64,000 nucleotides of DNA from Silene conica (GCA_029255685.2 CM055312.2:29358203-29422202); one strand, 5' to 3'; positions 34,177 through 46,542 are shown, counted from the stretch's first letter. Notes: a model not told the origin generated them from the sequence alone. Program-made: numbers and translations.

Positions 34177-35902
34177 TGTAACACCCCATAATTTCGGCTA
34201 ATTTAAAACTTACATTTACATAAAAAAAAGAAGTCGCCGAAAATACGGGATATTATAATTAATATACAAAGTCTCTTATTACAAATCTCTTTTTGTACAA
34301 AATCAAATAAAAAGAAGGATTACAAATGCTTTAAATAAAATTTGACTTCAAATAAAATCCTTTTGAACTGCAGCAGCGGAAGTCACCTGAAATAAAATCA
34401 GAAGACAAAAAGGACTACCCCCATGACGAGTAGCCCCAAGGGAGAAAACACGTCAGCCGGAAAGCTGAGTAACAGATAATACCTCAATATAAGCAGAATA
34501 CTTTTTGGTCATGGCGTGGAAACACAGACATGTAAAAATAAAAATAAACATGTAGAATAATAAAAACACTCCCCGGGTAGCTAAACTCACCCTCAAGCTA
34601 TTCCATAATATTCCTCTTGTACAATACTCACTTCTCGCCTCCACAAATAATCCATTCAAAAATTATTATACCGTCTCACTCATTACTCTGTCTCATAAAA
34701 TAAACTCCAAGTCTCATAATAATACCTCTAAGTAACTCGGATATTGTATTTTAGTTGTCGTTTCTAAGCCAAAGACAAGGGGTGAGTGAACTGGCGGAAT
34801 AAGACCGCTAAACAATATTTCCATCTCAATATCGATTCAAAAAACATAATTAACTCAATTACCCCGGTCACTCCGGACCGTAAACAAAACCGGCACACAA
34901 GCCACATAAATCAATACCAGTAACCAATCTCAATTTCAATATCAATATCGTTAAGGTTCTAAAGAACCGTGCTCAACACTTAAAGTAAAACTTTAAGCTA
35001 CTCACCCGCAAGTCGAAGGTCAAAAGAAACGACAACAATAACACAATACAAAAATAACCCATCTTAATATCAATACAACGAGCCATAGCCATGGTTTCTT
35101 TGACAATTATCAACAAACTAAATAATCATTACCATCAGATAAGTCCTGTACCCATCTTTCTGAATATTCAATAGCAACCTTCGTGCTCACCAAAGTCCAG
35201 CCGATGTATATTCTCTCCAACATCAAAATCTTAATGTTTCACTAACAATTCACTTGCTTGATTAATCAAAACCCGATCTCACCAAAAGATAGAAGAACTA
35301 CATACTATTAATATTACTAGTATACATAAAATAAGATAAACAATAAATCTCAGCATGTAAATTCCAATAAATCAATCAATTACAAAGTATAACATATAAC
35401 CCCGACTAATAATAAGAGTAATAGGGATGGTAATATCGTGTTACCTTAGACCGTGAAAAGCAATAATTACTTAGAAGTTGTTCGAAGATCGATCAACACA
35501 CGAAGTTAGAAAATCAGAAGTAGATAAGTAAAATAGATAGACAAGTCCACCATCATCAATTTGCGTAAGGACATAGAAGAGACTAGGATACTAGGACATA
35601 TATGTCCATTATTATAAGATAATAATGATGATGTTGTAGATTATGGAGTATGATATAAATAACGTAGAAACATGACAGAGAAGGCCATGGTTTCTATTCA
35701 TGGATTAGCAAAAGACAAAGAATAGACGGCTGAACTTAAGAGATCAAAAGACTAATGAATATATGAGGTTTAACCCTAATATATACTCCGTACATCAAAC
35801 GACCTCAATATTTATTTAGTCTTTATATTAAAATCCAAAATATAATATTAGACCATAAAATAATCTAGTCAAATAAAAGATAAAAATATTTGGGATATTA
35901 CA
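34177..35902 (-). repeat. LTR of element F, right (5' LTR)
   Basis: 1726 bp, followed on the minus strand by the tRNA-Met primer-binding site. A 68-codon frame repeated in both LTRs is not supported as a gene. Confidence 0.9.
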
Positions 35903-36083
35903 GTCCCCTTGCCTTAACCCTCTTTTTCCCTTGAAATATCCAAAAGATGAGCCATTAAGAGATAAGGTAAAAGAGGTAGTCCTAACACATTGTAGAACTA
36001 GACCAGTAAAGTGTGGTGGGAATTGCAGACCATGTAGGAGTTGCTCAATAAAATCCCATTCAATGGTGTCATAGGCTTTTTGC

Positions 36084-36171
36084 AAAAAAAACTCTAATGA
36101 GATTTGGACCTCTAACCTCACCAAACTTCTAACATACAACCACTTTTAACCACTAAGCCCAACCCATTTTT
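36084..36171 (-). other. tRNA/SINE-like segment at the 5' end of the minus-strand L1
   Basis: On the minus strand this 88-base stretch reads GGGTTGGGCTTAGTGGTTAA near its start, which fits a tRNA D-arm/box A, and GAGGTCCAAATCTC about 45 bases later, which resembles a degraded box B. It is not L1 sequence and lies within the L1 target-site duplication. A template switch from L1 RNA to a tRNA or SINE RNA during insertion would explain it. Confidence 0.55.
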
Positions 36172-39100
36172 TGACCCTCAGTTCATACATGCTCAGGTGA
36201 CATGTAAGATAACTAATACAGTTTTCTAACTCACTATGGTATATGCCTTCAATGAAGGGGTTAAACGAATTAGCTTATGGGAGAGCCTGGTACAGTTTGC
36301 TGCCTCTTGCACCTTACCTTGGGTAGTTGCCGGGGATTTTAACACAGTTATGTCCCCAGAGGAGAGAATTAGAGGAAATACCAAGCTAGAAGATATGGAG
36401 ACTTTTATAGACTGCCTTCAGACTTGTGGCCTTACTGATATCACAGCTACATGAGCCTTCTACACCTGGAACAACAAGCAAGATTGAAATTGCAGAAAAT
36501 ATAGCAGACTGGTCAAGTTTCTGATTAATGCTCAATGGTCAGTTTGTCTTCCTGATATGAATGCTCATTTTCACCCTGAAGGACTGCTAGATCATAGTCC
36601 TTGTGTTGTCAGGAATATCAAACTGGATGGGAGAAGGAATACTAGTTTCAAATATTACAATATGTGGGGCAGTGCTAGTGATTTCATTCCTAAGGTGAAA
36701 GAAGTGTGGCATCAATATGTGGAGGGTACAACTATGTTTAGGGTGGTGAAAAAGCTTAAGGCTCTGAAGCCAATCTTGAAGAATCTGAATAGAGAGAGGT
36801 TTGATAATGTGGAGGGCAATACTGAAAAGGTGATCCTTCACTTGGAAAATCTGCAATTACAACTCCAACAGGACCCTACAAATCCAGAACTGATACACCA
36901 GGAAACTGAAACTCTCAAGGAAGTCAGACACTGGTCTGCAGCCAGAACTAGTTTTCTAAGCCAAAAAGCTAAGGAAAAATGGATAGATGATGGGGACAAT
37001 AATACAACTTTCTTTCACAAATCTATTAAGACAAGATGCCTTCGTAATAGGGTTACCCAGATTGAGAATAAAGAAGGGATTATCTGTACTGAAACTGCCA
37101 CCATTCAAGAAGCATTACTGGACTTCTATGAAAACTTGTTGGGCAGACAAAGCCAGACTGAGGCTGTTAGGGAAGAAGTACTTATGACTGGCAATCTATG
37201 TACTAATGACCATTGTACTGCACTCACAAAAATGGTATCAAAGGCTGAGATCAAGGAGGCGGTGTTTTCCATTCCTATTGACAAAGCACCAGGGCCTGAT
37301 GGTTTTACCAGTGGCTTTTTCAAGGATGCTTGGCCAGTGGTGGGAAATGATATCTGTAATGCAGTAATGGATTTCTTCAAGAGTGGCTAACTTCTTACTC
37401 AAATTAATGCCACAAATATCACCCTTATCCTGAAATGTGACAAGCCTTCTTCAGTCAGTCAGTACAGGCCAATAGCATGCAGTAATCTGGTATATAAGCT
37501 GATTGCAAAGCTACTTTGCAACAGACTATCTGCTGTACTTCCTGAGCTAGTCCATGAGAATTAAGGGGCATTTATAAAGGGCAGATCCGTCATAGAGAAT
37601 GTCCTCATATGCCAGGACACCATCCATTTATATGGGAGGAAATCTGTGTCACCTAGATGCCTTTTCAAGATTGACCTCCAAAAGGGATATGACACAGTAG
37701 AATGGGCATTTATAGAACAATTACTGAAGGGACTGAATTTTCCTCAGCAGTTTATACAATGGATTATGCAATGTGTCACCACCACAACCTTTACTATATC
37801 TCTGAATGGGACATCATTTGGGTATTTTAAAGGTCAAAGAGGGTTGAGGCAAGGGGATCCAATATCACCTCTAATCTTTACTCTATGCATGGATTACCTC
37901 TCCAGATTAATCAACTATGCCACTGCTAAATGGCCTTTCCACTACCACCCTTTGTGCAAAGAATTGAAGCTCACCCATCTTATGTTTGCTGATGATCTCC
38001 TCATGTTCTGCAAAGGTACTCCTGCTTCTATATGGCTCCTTATGAGAGCATTCTCATCCTTCTCAAAAGCAACATGATTAAGGATGAACAATTCGAAGTC
38101 TGATATTTTTTCAATGGGGTGGATGAGGAGACCAAGGAAGGGATCAAGCAAGCAACAAGTTTTAAGGAAGGATCATTTCCTTTCAAATATCTCGGGGTGC
38201 CCATCCAGCCAGGAAAACTCTCTAAAACAGACTGTGCAGCCCTCACTGAGAAGATGGTATCCAGAATCAGAAGCTTGGGTGCAAAAAAATTACCTTATAC
38301 TGGGAGGATTACCTTGATCAATGCAGTGCTTAACACCCTCCACAACTATTGGGCCCAAATGTTTGTTATACCAAAAGGAGTCATTAAAAGGATTATAGCT
38401 ATCTGCAGGAACTTCCTGTGGGATGGTTCATCAGAATACCACCGGGTACCTCTTGTAGCCTGGGATACTGTCACCTTAGCCAAAGAAGAAGGAGGTTTGG
38501 GAATTAAGAACGCAGAACTCTGGAATGTGGCCTCAGTGGGTAAGCTAGTCAATTGGGTTTATTGTAAGGCAGACAGGTTGTGGATCAAATGGATCAATGT
38601 TGTCTATATTAAGCAGCAAAACTGGCATGACTACTCATGCCCACCAGATGCACCTTGGGTCTGGAAAAGTATATGCAAAGTCAAGGATAAAATCATAAAT
38701 GGCTATGTGAATGATGAATGGACTAGCAATGGAAAGGGATATACTATCAGACACGGGTATGATTGGCTGCAACCTGCACAACCCCAACAGAAATGGAGCA
38801 ACATTATCTGGAATCACTGGAACATCCCAAAACATTCTATTGTCACCTGGTTGAGAATGCAAGGAGGTATGAATGTTAAAAGTAAATTGCACCGTCTAGG
38901 CTGCTGTCCAGATGACCTCTGCATCATGTGTCAGAACCAGCCTGAAACTATTGAACATATCTTTGACAATTACCACTACTTAGTCTTGATCCAGAGGCTG
39001 ATAAAACACTGGTTTGGAGGAACATTTCCAACAGTGAATAGCTTAAGTGATGGTCACAGGAAGGATGGGAGATAGAAAATCAGGGTGGCATTGCTTAATG

Positions 39101-39992
39101 CCTACCACTACCATATTTGGAATCAAATGAACAATGCTAAACTGGCTGAATGTTTACTGAGGCCTGAAAAAGTGACGGAGCAGATAATACAAGAGGTGAA
39201 ATGCAAGGCTCGAGAGGAAAAAGATCAAGGAAATCTAGACTGGCTGTGTGGTTAATGTTTGTTAGCGTTTGGTTGAGTTTTCATGTGCTTGTCAGGGGTC
39301 TCGAACCCTAAACCTCTCCATGTAATTATCCTATATTTATAATATACTCACATTTCACAAAAAAAAATAAAATTGAGTTAAAACGATGATAAAAGAATAT
39401 GTCAGGAATCGGGTCACCGCGGTAGTTCATCCAATACCAAAATACTAGGTCAATCAATTCTTTGATAAGGTGGGTAGCTTTATCTCGCGTTACTCAATTT
39501 GCCAAAAGGCTAAATCTTTATTGAGATGTATGACGATTCTCTCCTTTCGGTCTCAAATCACCCTAGACTCCCCTAACTAACTGTCGCCCTATTAGGTTAT
39601 ATCGATTATTCTAAGCAAGCCTACTCTAGCAATCTTCCCATCCATGTAGGGTTTTACTAGTTAAAATGGTCTCATGCGTGCACTCAATTAACAAGTTTTA
39701 TGATTAAATTGCTTAAAAACAAACCTTGTCGCAGAAAAGACTAAACATGTGAATCCTATAACATTATTACAACGATTTCCCTCATCTTAACATACTAAAG
39801 AAATTAGCTACTCGTGGCTTTGGGAACTATAGTAACCGTTGAGATATGAACTAATAACGACATAACGATTATGAAATTTAAACTAACAAGAAGAATAAGA
39901 ACGAACTAGAAAGTAAATAAGAATTAAAGGAGGAGGAAAGTTACACTAGTATTGAATGACGGCAGAAAATGGTGAACAAAAGTGGATCAAAG

Positions 39993-42744
39993 TGTAAAAT
40001 CCCTCGTCGCAGTGGTAAGATAAAAACATACAAAAGCATGCAATTTTGTGCGGAATTAGAACTTTAAACATGCTTAATTAATATTATACGAGGTGAATTA
40101 CAATAACCAAAAATGCGGAAGAAATAAAACATAAACAAGTAACTAAGTACAATACAAAATGCAGCCCAGGATAAGATATCCCTACAGGCATAAAACTGTA
40201 TCACAAAAGTAAGGTCTAGCAAAACGAATAGGTAAAGTCATCGATGAAGGATCATCGCTCGCTAGCCTCAATGTAACCCCCTGCAAACAGCCATAGTCAA
40301 CCTACATACATGACAACATGTACGCCACAATCAGTGGGGAGTGACTAGAGGTTCTCCTAGCCACCTATTGTCATACACATATAACATATATTCACATAAA
40401 CAAACATGTATACTACAACAAAAATACCATCATGTGAAGTACACTACTCATAACCGTTATCATGATATTCATATACAGCCAACAAATTCATGCTTACATA
40501 TATATACAATTCATACAAGCATATATGCATATACACCAACTATGAAGGTTCAACGGTCAACCTAAGACGTAACCAAAGCATAGCACACTTTCAGCAGTAT
40601 CTAACACTATACCATAACACAGGCAAGTTAGACACAACAATCAATACTACAAGGAAGATGGCATACGACGACTCCATTATACAACAATAACAAGTCTACT
40701 TAGTGTCAGCGAATACAATCCCCTGGTAGGACGACAAGTCGATCTACGGTCCTAGTCTAAATCTCGCCAGACTCTCGAGGTATAAACCTTCCTCGATTCG
40801 ACAAGTGTCCAAAGACACCTCCAAGACTCGAACTAGCTAGGAACGAGATACCCCCAACTCAGGGCGGACAATCTGAAACCTGACCGGACACCTATCAACG
40901 GTCATATCCAGACACAGTCTAGGTGAGAACAAGAGTCATATAACAGCTCATAGTATAACCTCCACATTGATACACAACACATCACCCCAAGATGTAATAA
41001 TCATACGATTCACAATAAAACTGTGACCTAAACATAATCAAATGTTCTACTATTCCATTTCTAAGACTTTACTCAAGCCTTAACCAACATCGGAAACTAT
41101 ATGAGGTGAGAGCCGGTCTCCCTTACGGTTGCCCGACCGGGGGGTCTTTCTCCTCAAACCAATTTTCGAACCCAGTGTAAGAGCCGTCCAATTTCTTGGA
41201 CTACAAACAAACTCAAATACTAAACGATATTCTTTTGTTAAAGTTCCAATCAACACTTAGTCAACTTCGGAAACCATTAGAGGCGAGAGCCGGTCTCCCT
41301 TCCGGTTTGCCCGGCCGGGGGGTCTTTCTCCTTAAATTCATTTCCGAACCCAACACAAGTGCCGCCTAATTTATTCGACTTCAAACAAGCATACAAATCA
41401 TACGGAAGAAGAATCAATGCATTCTGACATGTAAATCATAAGTTACGAACGATTTTCTCATGAACATGGGCTCTCAGCCGGTCAGACCATAGGCCGCCGG
41501 TAGGCCGGATGAGAGTCCTTGACTCTAGCATAGGAACAATCCAAAGTTTACACATGAAGGGCTCTCAGCCGGTGGACCGGCTGCCGGCCACCCGGCTGAG
41601 AGTCCATGACTCTCAACAACACACTTCGAAAACACCAAGAAGGGCTCTCAGCCGGCCGACCGGCTGAGGGTCCTTTATCAGCTTTCTCCAAAATCAACAC
41701 TCGAGAATCGCAGCCGGTTGACCGTCCGCCGGTCAACCAACCGGCTGGGATTCCCTATTCCCAAAATCGTATATTTCGCCATATTGAAACTTATACAAAT
41801 CTATTGGGATCAATCCTACATCATGATTTCTACTCCAAATTCACTTTACCCAATATTATTATAACTATAGGATGCATACACAACGACTAGCAACTTCTCA
41901 AACATCCATCAAACGATTAATCATCCATATCCGTCACAATTTCAACCCAACATAAGATAAACATGTTTGAGCATATGAAACACCAATTTCATCAATCATC
42001 TCATATAATGAACATATAAAATCAGTACCTAACATGCTCCTATGTTCATACATTACCAAATGCCCATAATTCACATAAAACATCACACTCAAGCCACAAA
42101 TAATGCTAATATAGACATAAAGCCGAGTTTCTCATTATTGTCACCTTTACTTAGCAAAATATTCAAGCTTCTCTTCAACAATTACCAAGCCTCCTTCCGG
42201 GTTACCACGATCATCGCTCAAAACCACCGGAGACACCATAAAGGCACGAAAAACGAGTTAGGGAATAATAGCCCGGAAATCAATCGGACCAAAACACGAA
42301 ATTGCTTACCTTAAAATGACGAAGACGATCTCACGAATCTCTAGGCACAAGAATCGCTAAATTCCGATGAGAAATGAAGATTTTATGAAGATATTTGTGA
42401 AATGGAATTTTGTTTGAGATGAGAAATTATGTTTACTGATATCTTATTTTCTCCCATGGAGAACAAGACATAAAATGGTGAAGGAAAGGACTAGGAAGCT
42501 TCCTTCCTCTATTCTCTTTTTAAGTACAAAAGAAATGAGACGGGTTTTAAAATAAAATGTTCGGGAAAGCTTGGTACGGAAATGCCAAAGGAATTATATA
42601 ACATCTCAAGACTCAATAAATCTCGTGACGGGATTTACACGACATCTCAAAATATAAGTTTACGAACTTAAATAAAATATTATTAAATTCGAAAGACACT
42701 TTACTTAAATTTAAATAAGGTTTACGAAAATATGGGATGTTACA
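39993..42744 (-). mobile_element. LTR D of chromovirus type (3' LTR)
   Basis: On the minus strand the LTR starts TGTAACATCCC at 42744 and ends GGGATTTTACA at 39993, 2752 bp. Just upstream on the minus strand (42745-42790) is GTTTCGAGGACGGAACTTTT followed by a purine-rich run, the usual 3' end of Tekay/Del-type chromoviruses, so this is a 3' LTR. The same family recurs at 53660-62349 (opposite orientation) and 62350-64000. A palindrome cluster is at 41465-41760. Confidence 0.8.
41465..41760. repeat. CAGCCGGTCGACCGGCTG-type palindrome cluster in LTR D
   Basis: Four units of GGCTCTCAGCCGG...CCGGCTGAGAGTCC form imperfect inverted repeats at roughly 41470, 41560, 41640 and 41705. Each could fold as a strong hairpin. 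Confidence 0.8.
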
Positions 42745-43930
42745 ATAACTCCATCTTCCAAAAAGTTCCGTCCTCGAAACTTGAAAGCAGTTACAAAGAC
42801 AACACTAACAACCAAAACGTTCACTGAAACTTCTATGTATAAAAACTTAGGTTTCTTTCTACGATTTCGAAAACAATTTCCAAGGTACAAGTCTTCGCCA
42901 ATTGACATTAGGGTTCTCGTTGTACATTCAAGAACCGGACGTTCCAATTCAATGGCGAGTCCAAGGTAAAATCAATTAAAATCCAAGATTTAGATCGATC
43001 CGTTATCGATGAGCATAGTAAAGGTTATCAGACGTCTCCAATAACGAGTTCTAATGGCAAATTAACGCTGAAATCCATCAACGTCATAAAAAATTTAACT
43101 TTCTTTAAACCAAACCTTCCAAAATAAACTTTTATTTTCAATTTCCCATAATGAGTAAAGTTTGCAAAAGTAACGAAAGTTAAAATCATCGAAATGGAAG
43201 ACCATTCAAAACGGTTAAAGAAAGCACAGAGACAACAACTCAGATTACAGATAGCACAAAGCAACACAAGCTACGAGCTTCCAAACTACAGAGGTATACA
43301 AAGAAAGATCAAGGAGGCGGAAACAATAGAAATCGAGCCAAGAAGGATGAGAAATCTTCGGGATACAGAAAGCACTAACACTCAATTCACAACCGAGACC
43401 TTATCACAACGATCCCCACACAACCCATACAAAGCAAGTCATGAAACCTCTAAACTCGATCCTCAGGAACATTCCGACATCCCCAAGTTTCAGAACCTCT
43501 ATCCACCAACGATTCACTCTATGATAACCACCCGCAAGGGACGAGTCTTTAAAATTCCTTCAGTACCTCAACACATGGACATTAAGGCCCATTAAGTAAC
43601 TAAAGGTCAAATCGATGATCAATTCCTCCAAGTTTACATCTCAGATTATTTCAACACTCATTCACTACTATCAACGATTCTTATTCCTCAATGTAATGTG
43701 TTCCCTTATGTCCAACATATTCTCAAGGTCAAGTAAAACCAACTTAGCTCACTCTTCCATTTATCAACACTAGCTCTCAAACCTATTCCTCCAAATTCAT
43801 TTATGACTTCAAACATCTCCCTTGACTCTCTAAGCGGTATTTTTCTATCCACTACTTTTCACAATTCGAGTATAACTCTCATGACTAAATTCCACCGAAT
43901 ACCAAGTATACAACTCGACCTAAGGGTAAG
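42745..43930 (-). other. Internal remnant of the LTR D element
   Basis: The stretch from the polypurine side of LTR D to the point where LTR B resumes near 43930. No integrase, chromodomain or reverse transcriptase is recognisable. A plus-strand frame of 133 codons at 43194-43595 (lysine/glutamine-rich, MEDHSKRLKKAQRQQ...) has no family I recognise and no supporting context, so I do not call it a gene. The right border is approximate. Confidence 0.45.
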
Positions 43931-44289
43931 TACTCAGCCACTCACTTTCGATCGAGCTCTTCTGGCAACTCGTTCGAAGTCTTCTCAGCTGGTTATTGCT
44001 CGATGATGTCCCTGTTGTTCCTATTCTCGGCTTTCCCTCAAAAATAAGCCTTTTTCTTTGACATTTTCACTTCCAAGTTCGTAAGCTCCTTATTCAAGTT
44101 CCATCTTCTAAAAGTAGCTCAATTGCGAAAGATTGGCGTGGTTTTTGCGACTTTTGCGTACCTTCCTACAAAATAACAAAAAAGACGCAAAGAAGAAAAT
44201 TCGGGGCAAAATAATGCAGAAATCATACATGAATGCCTAGAAATGCGTGCCATAAGATGCTCAAAAATGTATATAAAATGCAGGCATCA

Positions 44290-44540
44290 CCCTTATTACA
44301 CATCAGTCGCATGCTCATCTACACATATTGCCTTAGACATTATTGCACACACGTACAAACCCTAATCTACCCTTAGTTACCAAGTGTAACGTTGTAAGCA
44401 ACTTTGCGGTTCTGGGACATCTCCCAAACCTTTGCAGTAGCCTCACAATCTTACACTTGGGGTTCCTTTTATTTAAGACACATCCTATATTCATTGGGTT
44501 CATTGGTTTTAGGTGCCAAGATCATCACTCTGATAGCATT
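44290..44540 (-). other. Leader and primer-binding site of chromovirus E
   Basis: On the minus strand TGCTATCAGAGT (44527-44538) directly follows the end of LTR E. It differs by one or two bases from the tRNA-Met primer site TGGTATCAGAGC. The leader is cut at 44290 by the Athila-type LTR. Confidence 0.6.
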
Positions 44541-45678
44541 TGTAACACCCTCATAATCCAAGGCATTTACTTAGGACCATCAGCCTATGATGGCATTACC
44601 ATCTCAGTTTCCTGAGGCATAATATCAAGATAACAAACCATGCAACCTTTATTAAAATTTCAAGTAACATATAAGTATACAACCGTCTAAAAAACAACCA
44701 AAGATAAAAGTATATGGGGAAGCTAAGTATACTGTCATGACACTACCACTGAAGGTGACCCATCCTCCCAAGCTGGCAATCATCAACCTCTACGCACCTG
44801 AGACTCTGCTCGCCATTGCCATGGATCATCACAGTAAAAAACCAAAAGAGTCGGAAACTGTTGTAATAAGACAGTCACAATATAAATAACGCAAACCATT
44901 GTATGATAAGTACAACTAACGGATATCACTGTCACACAAACCAGGCGGCGGCCTAAATCCCCACATCCCACTTGTCCGCGACAAGGGGTACCTAGGCCCT
45001 TAATTTACACATCCTCTCCGTGGCGGGTCCCACGTAGAGCGATTGTAGGAGTAGGAGCTGTTTCCCTCAAGGTCCCACACATTAGTTCTCAAACAGATTC
45101 CAATAGCAAAATAGTGATAACAGAATATAGTCGCCACAATACTATTACCGTCAAATCGCACAAAAAATGAGTAGGGAAACCCAACCTCAAAAGCAATCAC
45201 AGAAGGATGAAATCCACTATCGTCCTACCAACGCTCCTGTGCGAAACCTTCTAAGGATTACATACATACGGATTATACACTAAACAACATAAACTATGAT
45301 AATAATACGGTAGGGTAACACTTACTTGATAGAATACATGCTGAGGTAGATGCATGATCAGCGCGTCTAAACCTTTGCTAAACACTATTGAAAGATTTGA
45401 GAGAGGGAAGGGGAATGGGGATTAGGGTTTCTGTCTTTTTCTGATTTAGGTAAATGAGGTTTTTAACCTCGGTTTAACTTATATAATTACCACGGTCTGG
45501 CGTCTGGACAGACACACTCGGCTGAGTAAGACGCACTCGGCCGAGTAACACCTACTCGGTCGAGTTGCACTCACTCGGCCGAAACACTTAATCGGCCAAG
45601 TTCGGCCTGCTCGACCGAGTTCAGCTAACTCGGTCGAGTTGGTCCACATCTCAGCACCAACATGAGATGGATGTTACA
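44541..45678 (-). mobile_element. LTR E of chromovirus type (5' LTR)
   Basis: 1138 bp from TGTAACACCCTC (44541) to GATGTTACA (45678); on the minus strand it starts TGTAACATCC and ends GGGTGTTACA, followed by the primer-binding site. It carries an ACTCGGCCGAGT palindrome cluster (45520-45650). The rest of the element is not recognisable. Confidence 0.75.
45520..45650. repeat. ACTCGGCCGAGT palindrome cluster in LTR E
   Basis: About seven perfect or near-perfect copies of ACTCGG(C/T)CGAGT lie in 130 bases, close to the LTR start. Confidence 0.8.
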
Positions 45679-45683
45679 CCAGG

Positions 45684-46542
45684 TAAATATATTTGGTGGC
45701 TTGCTTAAAAGAAACATAGTTTTTGGGTTAGATGGTGATGTGATCATTTATATAGACTTTACACCCATTAATTAGCTCAGTTTTAATGTATATTTGCTCA
45801 ATTATTAGTGTATTTGTGACCTAATCTCTTAGTTCTATATATTTTGCATGTGTTTAACGTGTTTTGTAGGAAATTAAGCTTTGACTAGCTTATTTCCGAG
45901 CATTTTTGGCATATACCGAAGATTTCAAGGCTAAATAAGCAAGCATCAACTCGAAAAAAGTATTTTGGGAAGAAATTGTCAAAACCGAGTATGGACCAAC
46001 CAAGTTTGGAGGATAGACAAGTGAAAAAATCAAGGTCAAGAGAAATACCAAAGAAGCATGCATAAGATCCTTAATAAAACTTAGGATGTCAAAAGTTGAC
46101 GAATTAAAAAAATGCATTACGAATATCACTGGATTTCTTATGCATTTAATCAAGGGTTTAAGGGAATTAACCCGAAAATTTGCATCCCCGATCGGGGTAG
46201 AGTGTCCTCGATCCGGGTGACCCGCATTTAAGTACTTTACGTTTTGGATCAACACCACTATATAAGAAGTGTTGATCCCGACATCTTAGGCATTTTATTC
46301 TAATCTTATTCCATCTTATTTTCATACACCTTCATAATCTTTCAGCAATTTTAGTCTTAGTTTTAGTTTTAGTTTTAGTTTTATTATTGTCATTTTCATT
46401 TCATATAAACATGTCATTTTCTACTTTATAATATAATTTCATTTACAAGTTCTTTGGTTATTTTAATTCTACACTTTTATTTCAAGTTATAAGTTCTTCA
46501 TATTGACAAGACTAGGGCGTAACGTTAATTTGTTTTTCTTTT
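45684..46542 (+). mobile_element. LTR fragment of an Athila/Tat-type element
   Basis: The stretch TTTACACCCATTAATTAGC through TTTTGCATGTGTTTAACG and TTTTGTAGG resembles the start of plant Athila/Tat LTRs. It has a weak CGATCGGGG motif pair near 46190 and no coding region. It is cut by the copia LTR pair at 46543. Ends are not certain. Confidence 0.45.

Larger units (their letters stand above)
32130..35902 (-). mobile_element. Non-autonomous LTR element F
   Basis: Two 1726-bp LTRs (32130-33855 and 34177-35902) flank only 321 bp. GTCCC stands on both sides (32125-32129 and 35903-35907) as the target-site duplication. On the minus strand the LTRs begin TGTAATATCCC and end GGGGTGTTACA. The primer-binding site TGGTATCAGAGC (34163-34174 on the minus strand) matches tRNA-Met, and the polypurine tract TTAAGGGGGAAAGAT is at 33856-33870. 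There is no coding capacity, so mobilisation by a chromovirus is inferred from the ends. By eye I count seven substitutions and no length difference between the LTRs, about 0.4 percent, so it is the youngest dated insertion here. Confidence 0.93.
30739..36083 (-). pseudogene. L1 ORF2 C-terminal two-thirds, interrupted by element F
   Basis: On the minus strand the frame starts within the reverse transcriptase (QKAYDTIEWDFIEQLL), runs to GLRQGD, is cut by element F, and resumes with RISPLLFTLCMDYLSRL and the catalytic LMFADDLLMF. One in-frame TAG near 31850 precedes a long open part at 30742-31830 (362 codons) with FPFKYLGVPFQPGKLS and a zf-RVT-like knuckle (CSDDLCSLCQNQTETIDHIF). It is clearly better preserved than the host L1, as fits a later insertion. 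It is closely related to the ORF2 of the host L1. Confidence 0.88.
30614..36171 (-). mobile_element. L1 LINE (minus strand), 5'-truncated, inside the first L1
   Basis: TGACCCTCAGTT at 30602-30613 and 36172-36183 is a 12-bp target-site duplication. A T-run at its left end is the poly(A) tail on the minus strand. The copy is truncated at the 5' side in the reverse transcriptase and ends in an unrelated tRNA-like segment (36084-36171). LTR element F (32130-35902) is inserted in it. Confidence 0.92.
30348..39240 (+). pseudogene. L1 ORF2 (endonuclease, reverse transcriptase, zf-RVT), broken
   Basis: ORF2 is split by the insert at 30614-36171 and by several stops. Endonuclease: LGFWNVRGLN and LLETK before the insert, WVVAGDFNTV and LLDHSPC after it. 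Reverse transcriptase: KAPGPDGFTSGFFKDAWP (about 37280), FKIDLQKGYDTVEWAFI (37660), GLRQGDPISPLIFTLCMDYL (37850) and the catalytic LMFADDLLMF (37985). The C-terminal part (38119-39075) has FPFKYLGVPIQPGKLS, tryptophan-rich repeats and a zf-RVT-like knuckle (CPDDLCIMCQNQPETIEHIF). Stops include TGA near 36452, TAA near 37388 and 37562, TGA near 38075 and TAG near 39073. It would copy L1 RNA at the nicked target; this copy is dead. Confidence 0.88.
29252..39366 (+). mobile_element. L1 LINE (plus strand), 5'-truncated, interrupted
   Basis: The insertion is flanked by ATAAAATTGAGTTA at 29238-29251 and 39367-39380, a perfect 14-bp target-site duplication. The 3' end has the L1 tail ACTCACATTTCAC and an A-run (39358-39366). 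It retains part of ORF1 (29252-30352) and all regions of ORF2 (30348-39240), and a second, oppositely oriented L1 (30614-36171) sits within the endonuclease. Without that insert it is about 4.5 kb. Confidence 0.92.
29047..44289 (-). mobile_element. 5' LTR of minus-strand Athila-type element (family B), twice interrupted
   Basis: On the minus strand the LTR starts TGATGCCTGC at 44289 and ends GTGTCA at 29047. Its three surviving pieces (about 43930-44289, 39367-39992 and 29047-29251) follow LTR B of 6438-9453 in order. A plus-strand L1 (29252-39366) and a chromovirus-type segment (39993 to about 43930) split it. The gag at 27243-28918 lies downstream of it. The element sits in the internal region of chromovirus E. 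Confidence 0.75.

Noticed and set aside
32406..34659. Identical 68-codon frame present twice (32406-32612 and 34453-34659)
   Set aside because: It is in the two LTRs of element F; identity reflects LTR identity, not protein constraint.
43194..43595. 133-codon basic frame as a possible gene
   Set aside because: No recognisable family, opposite strand to the element around it, and no sign of exons; left as an unassigned frame.
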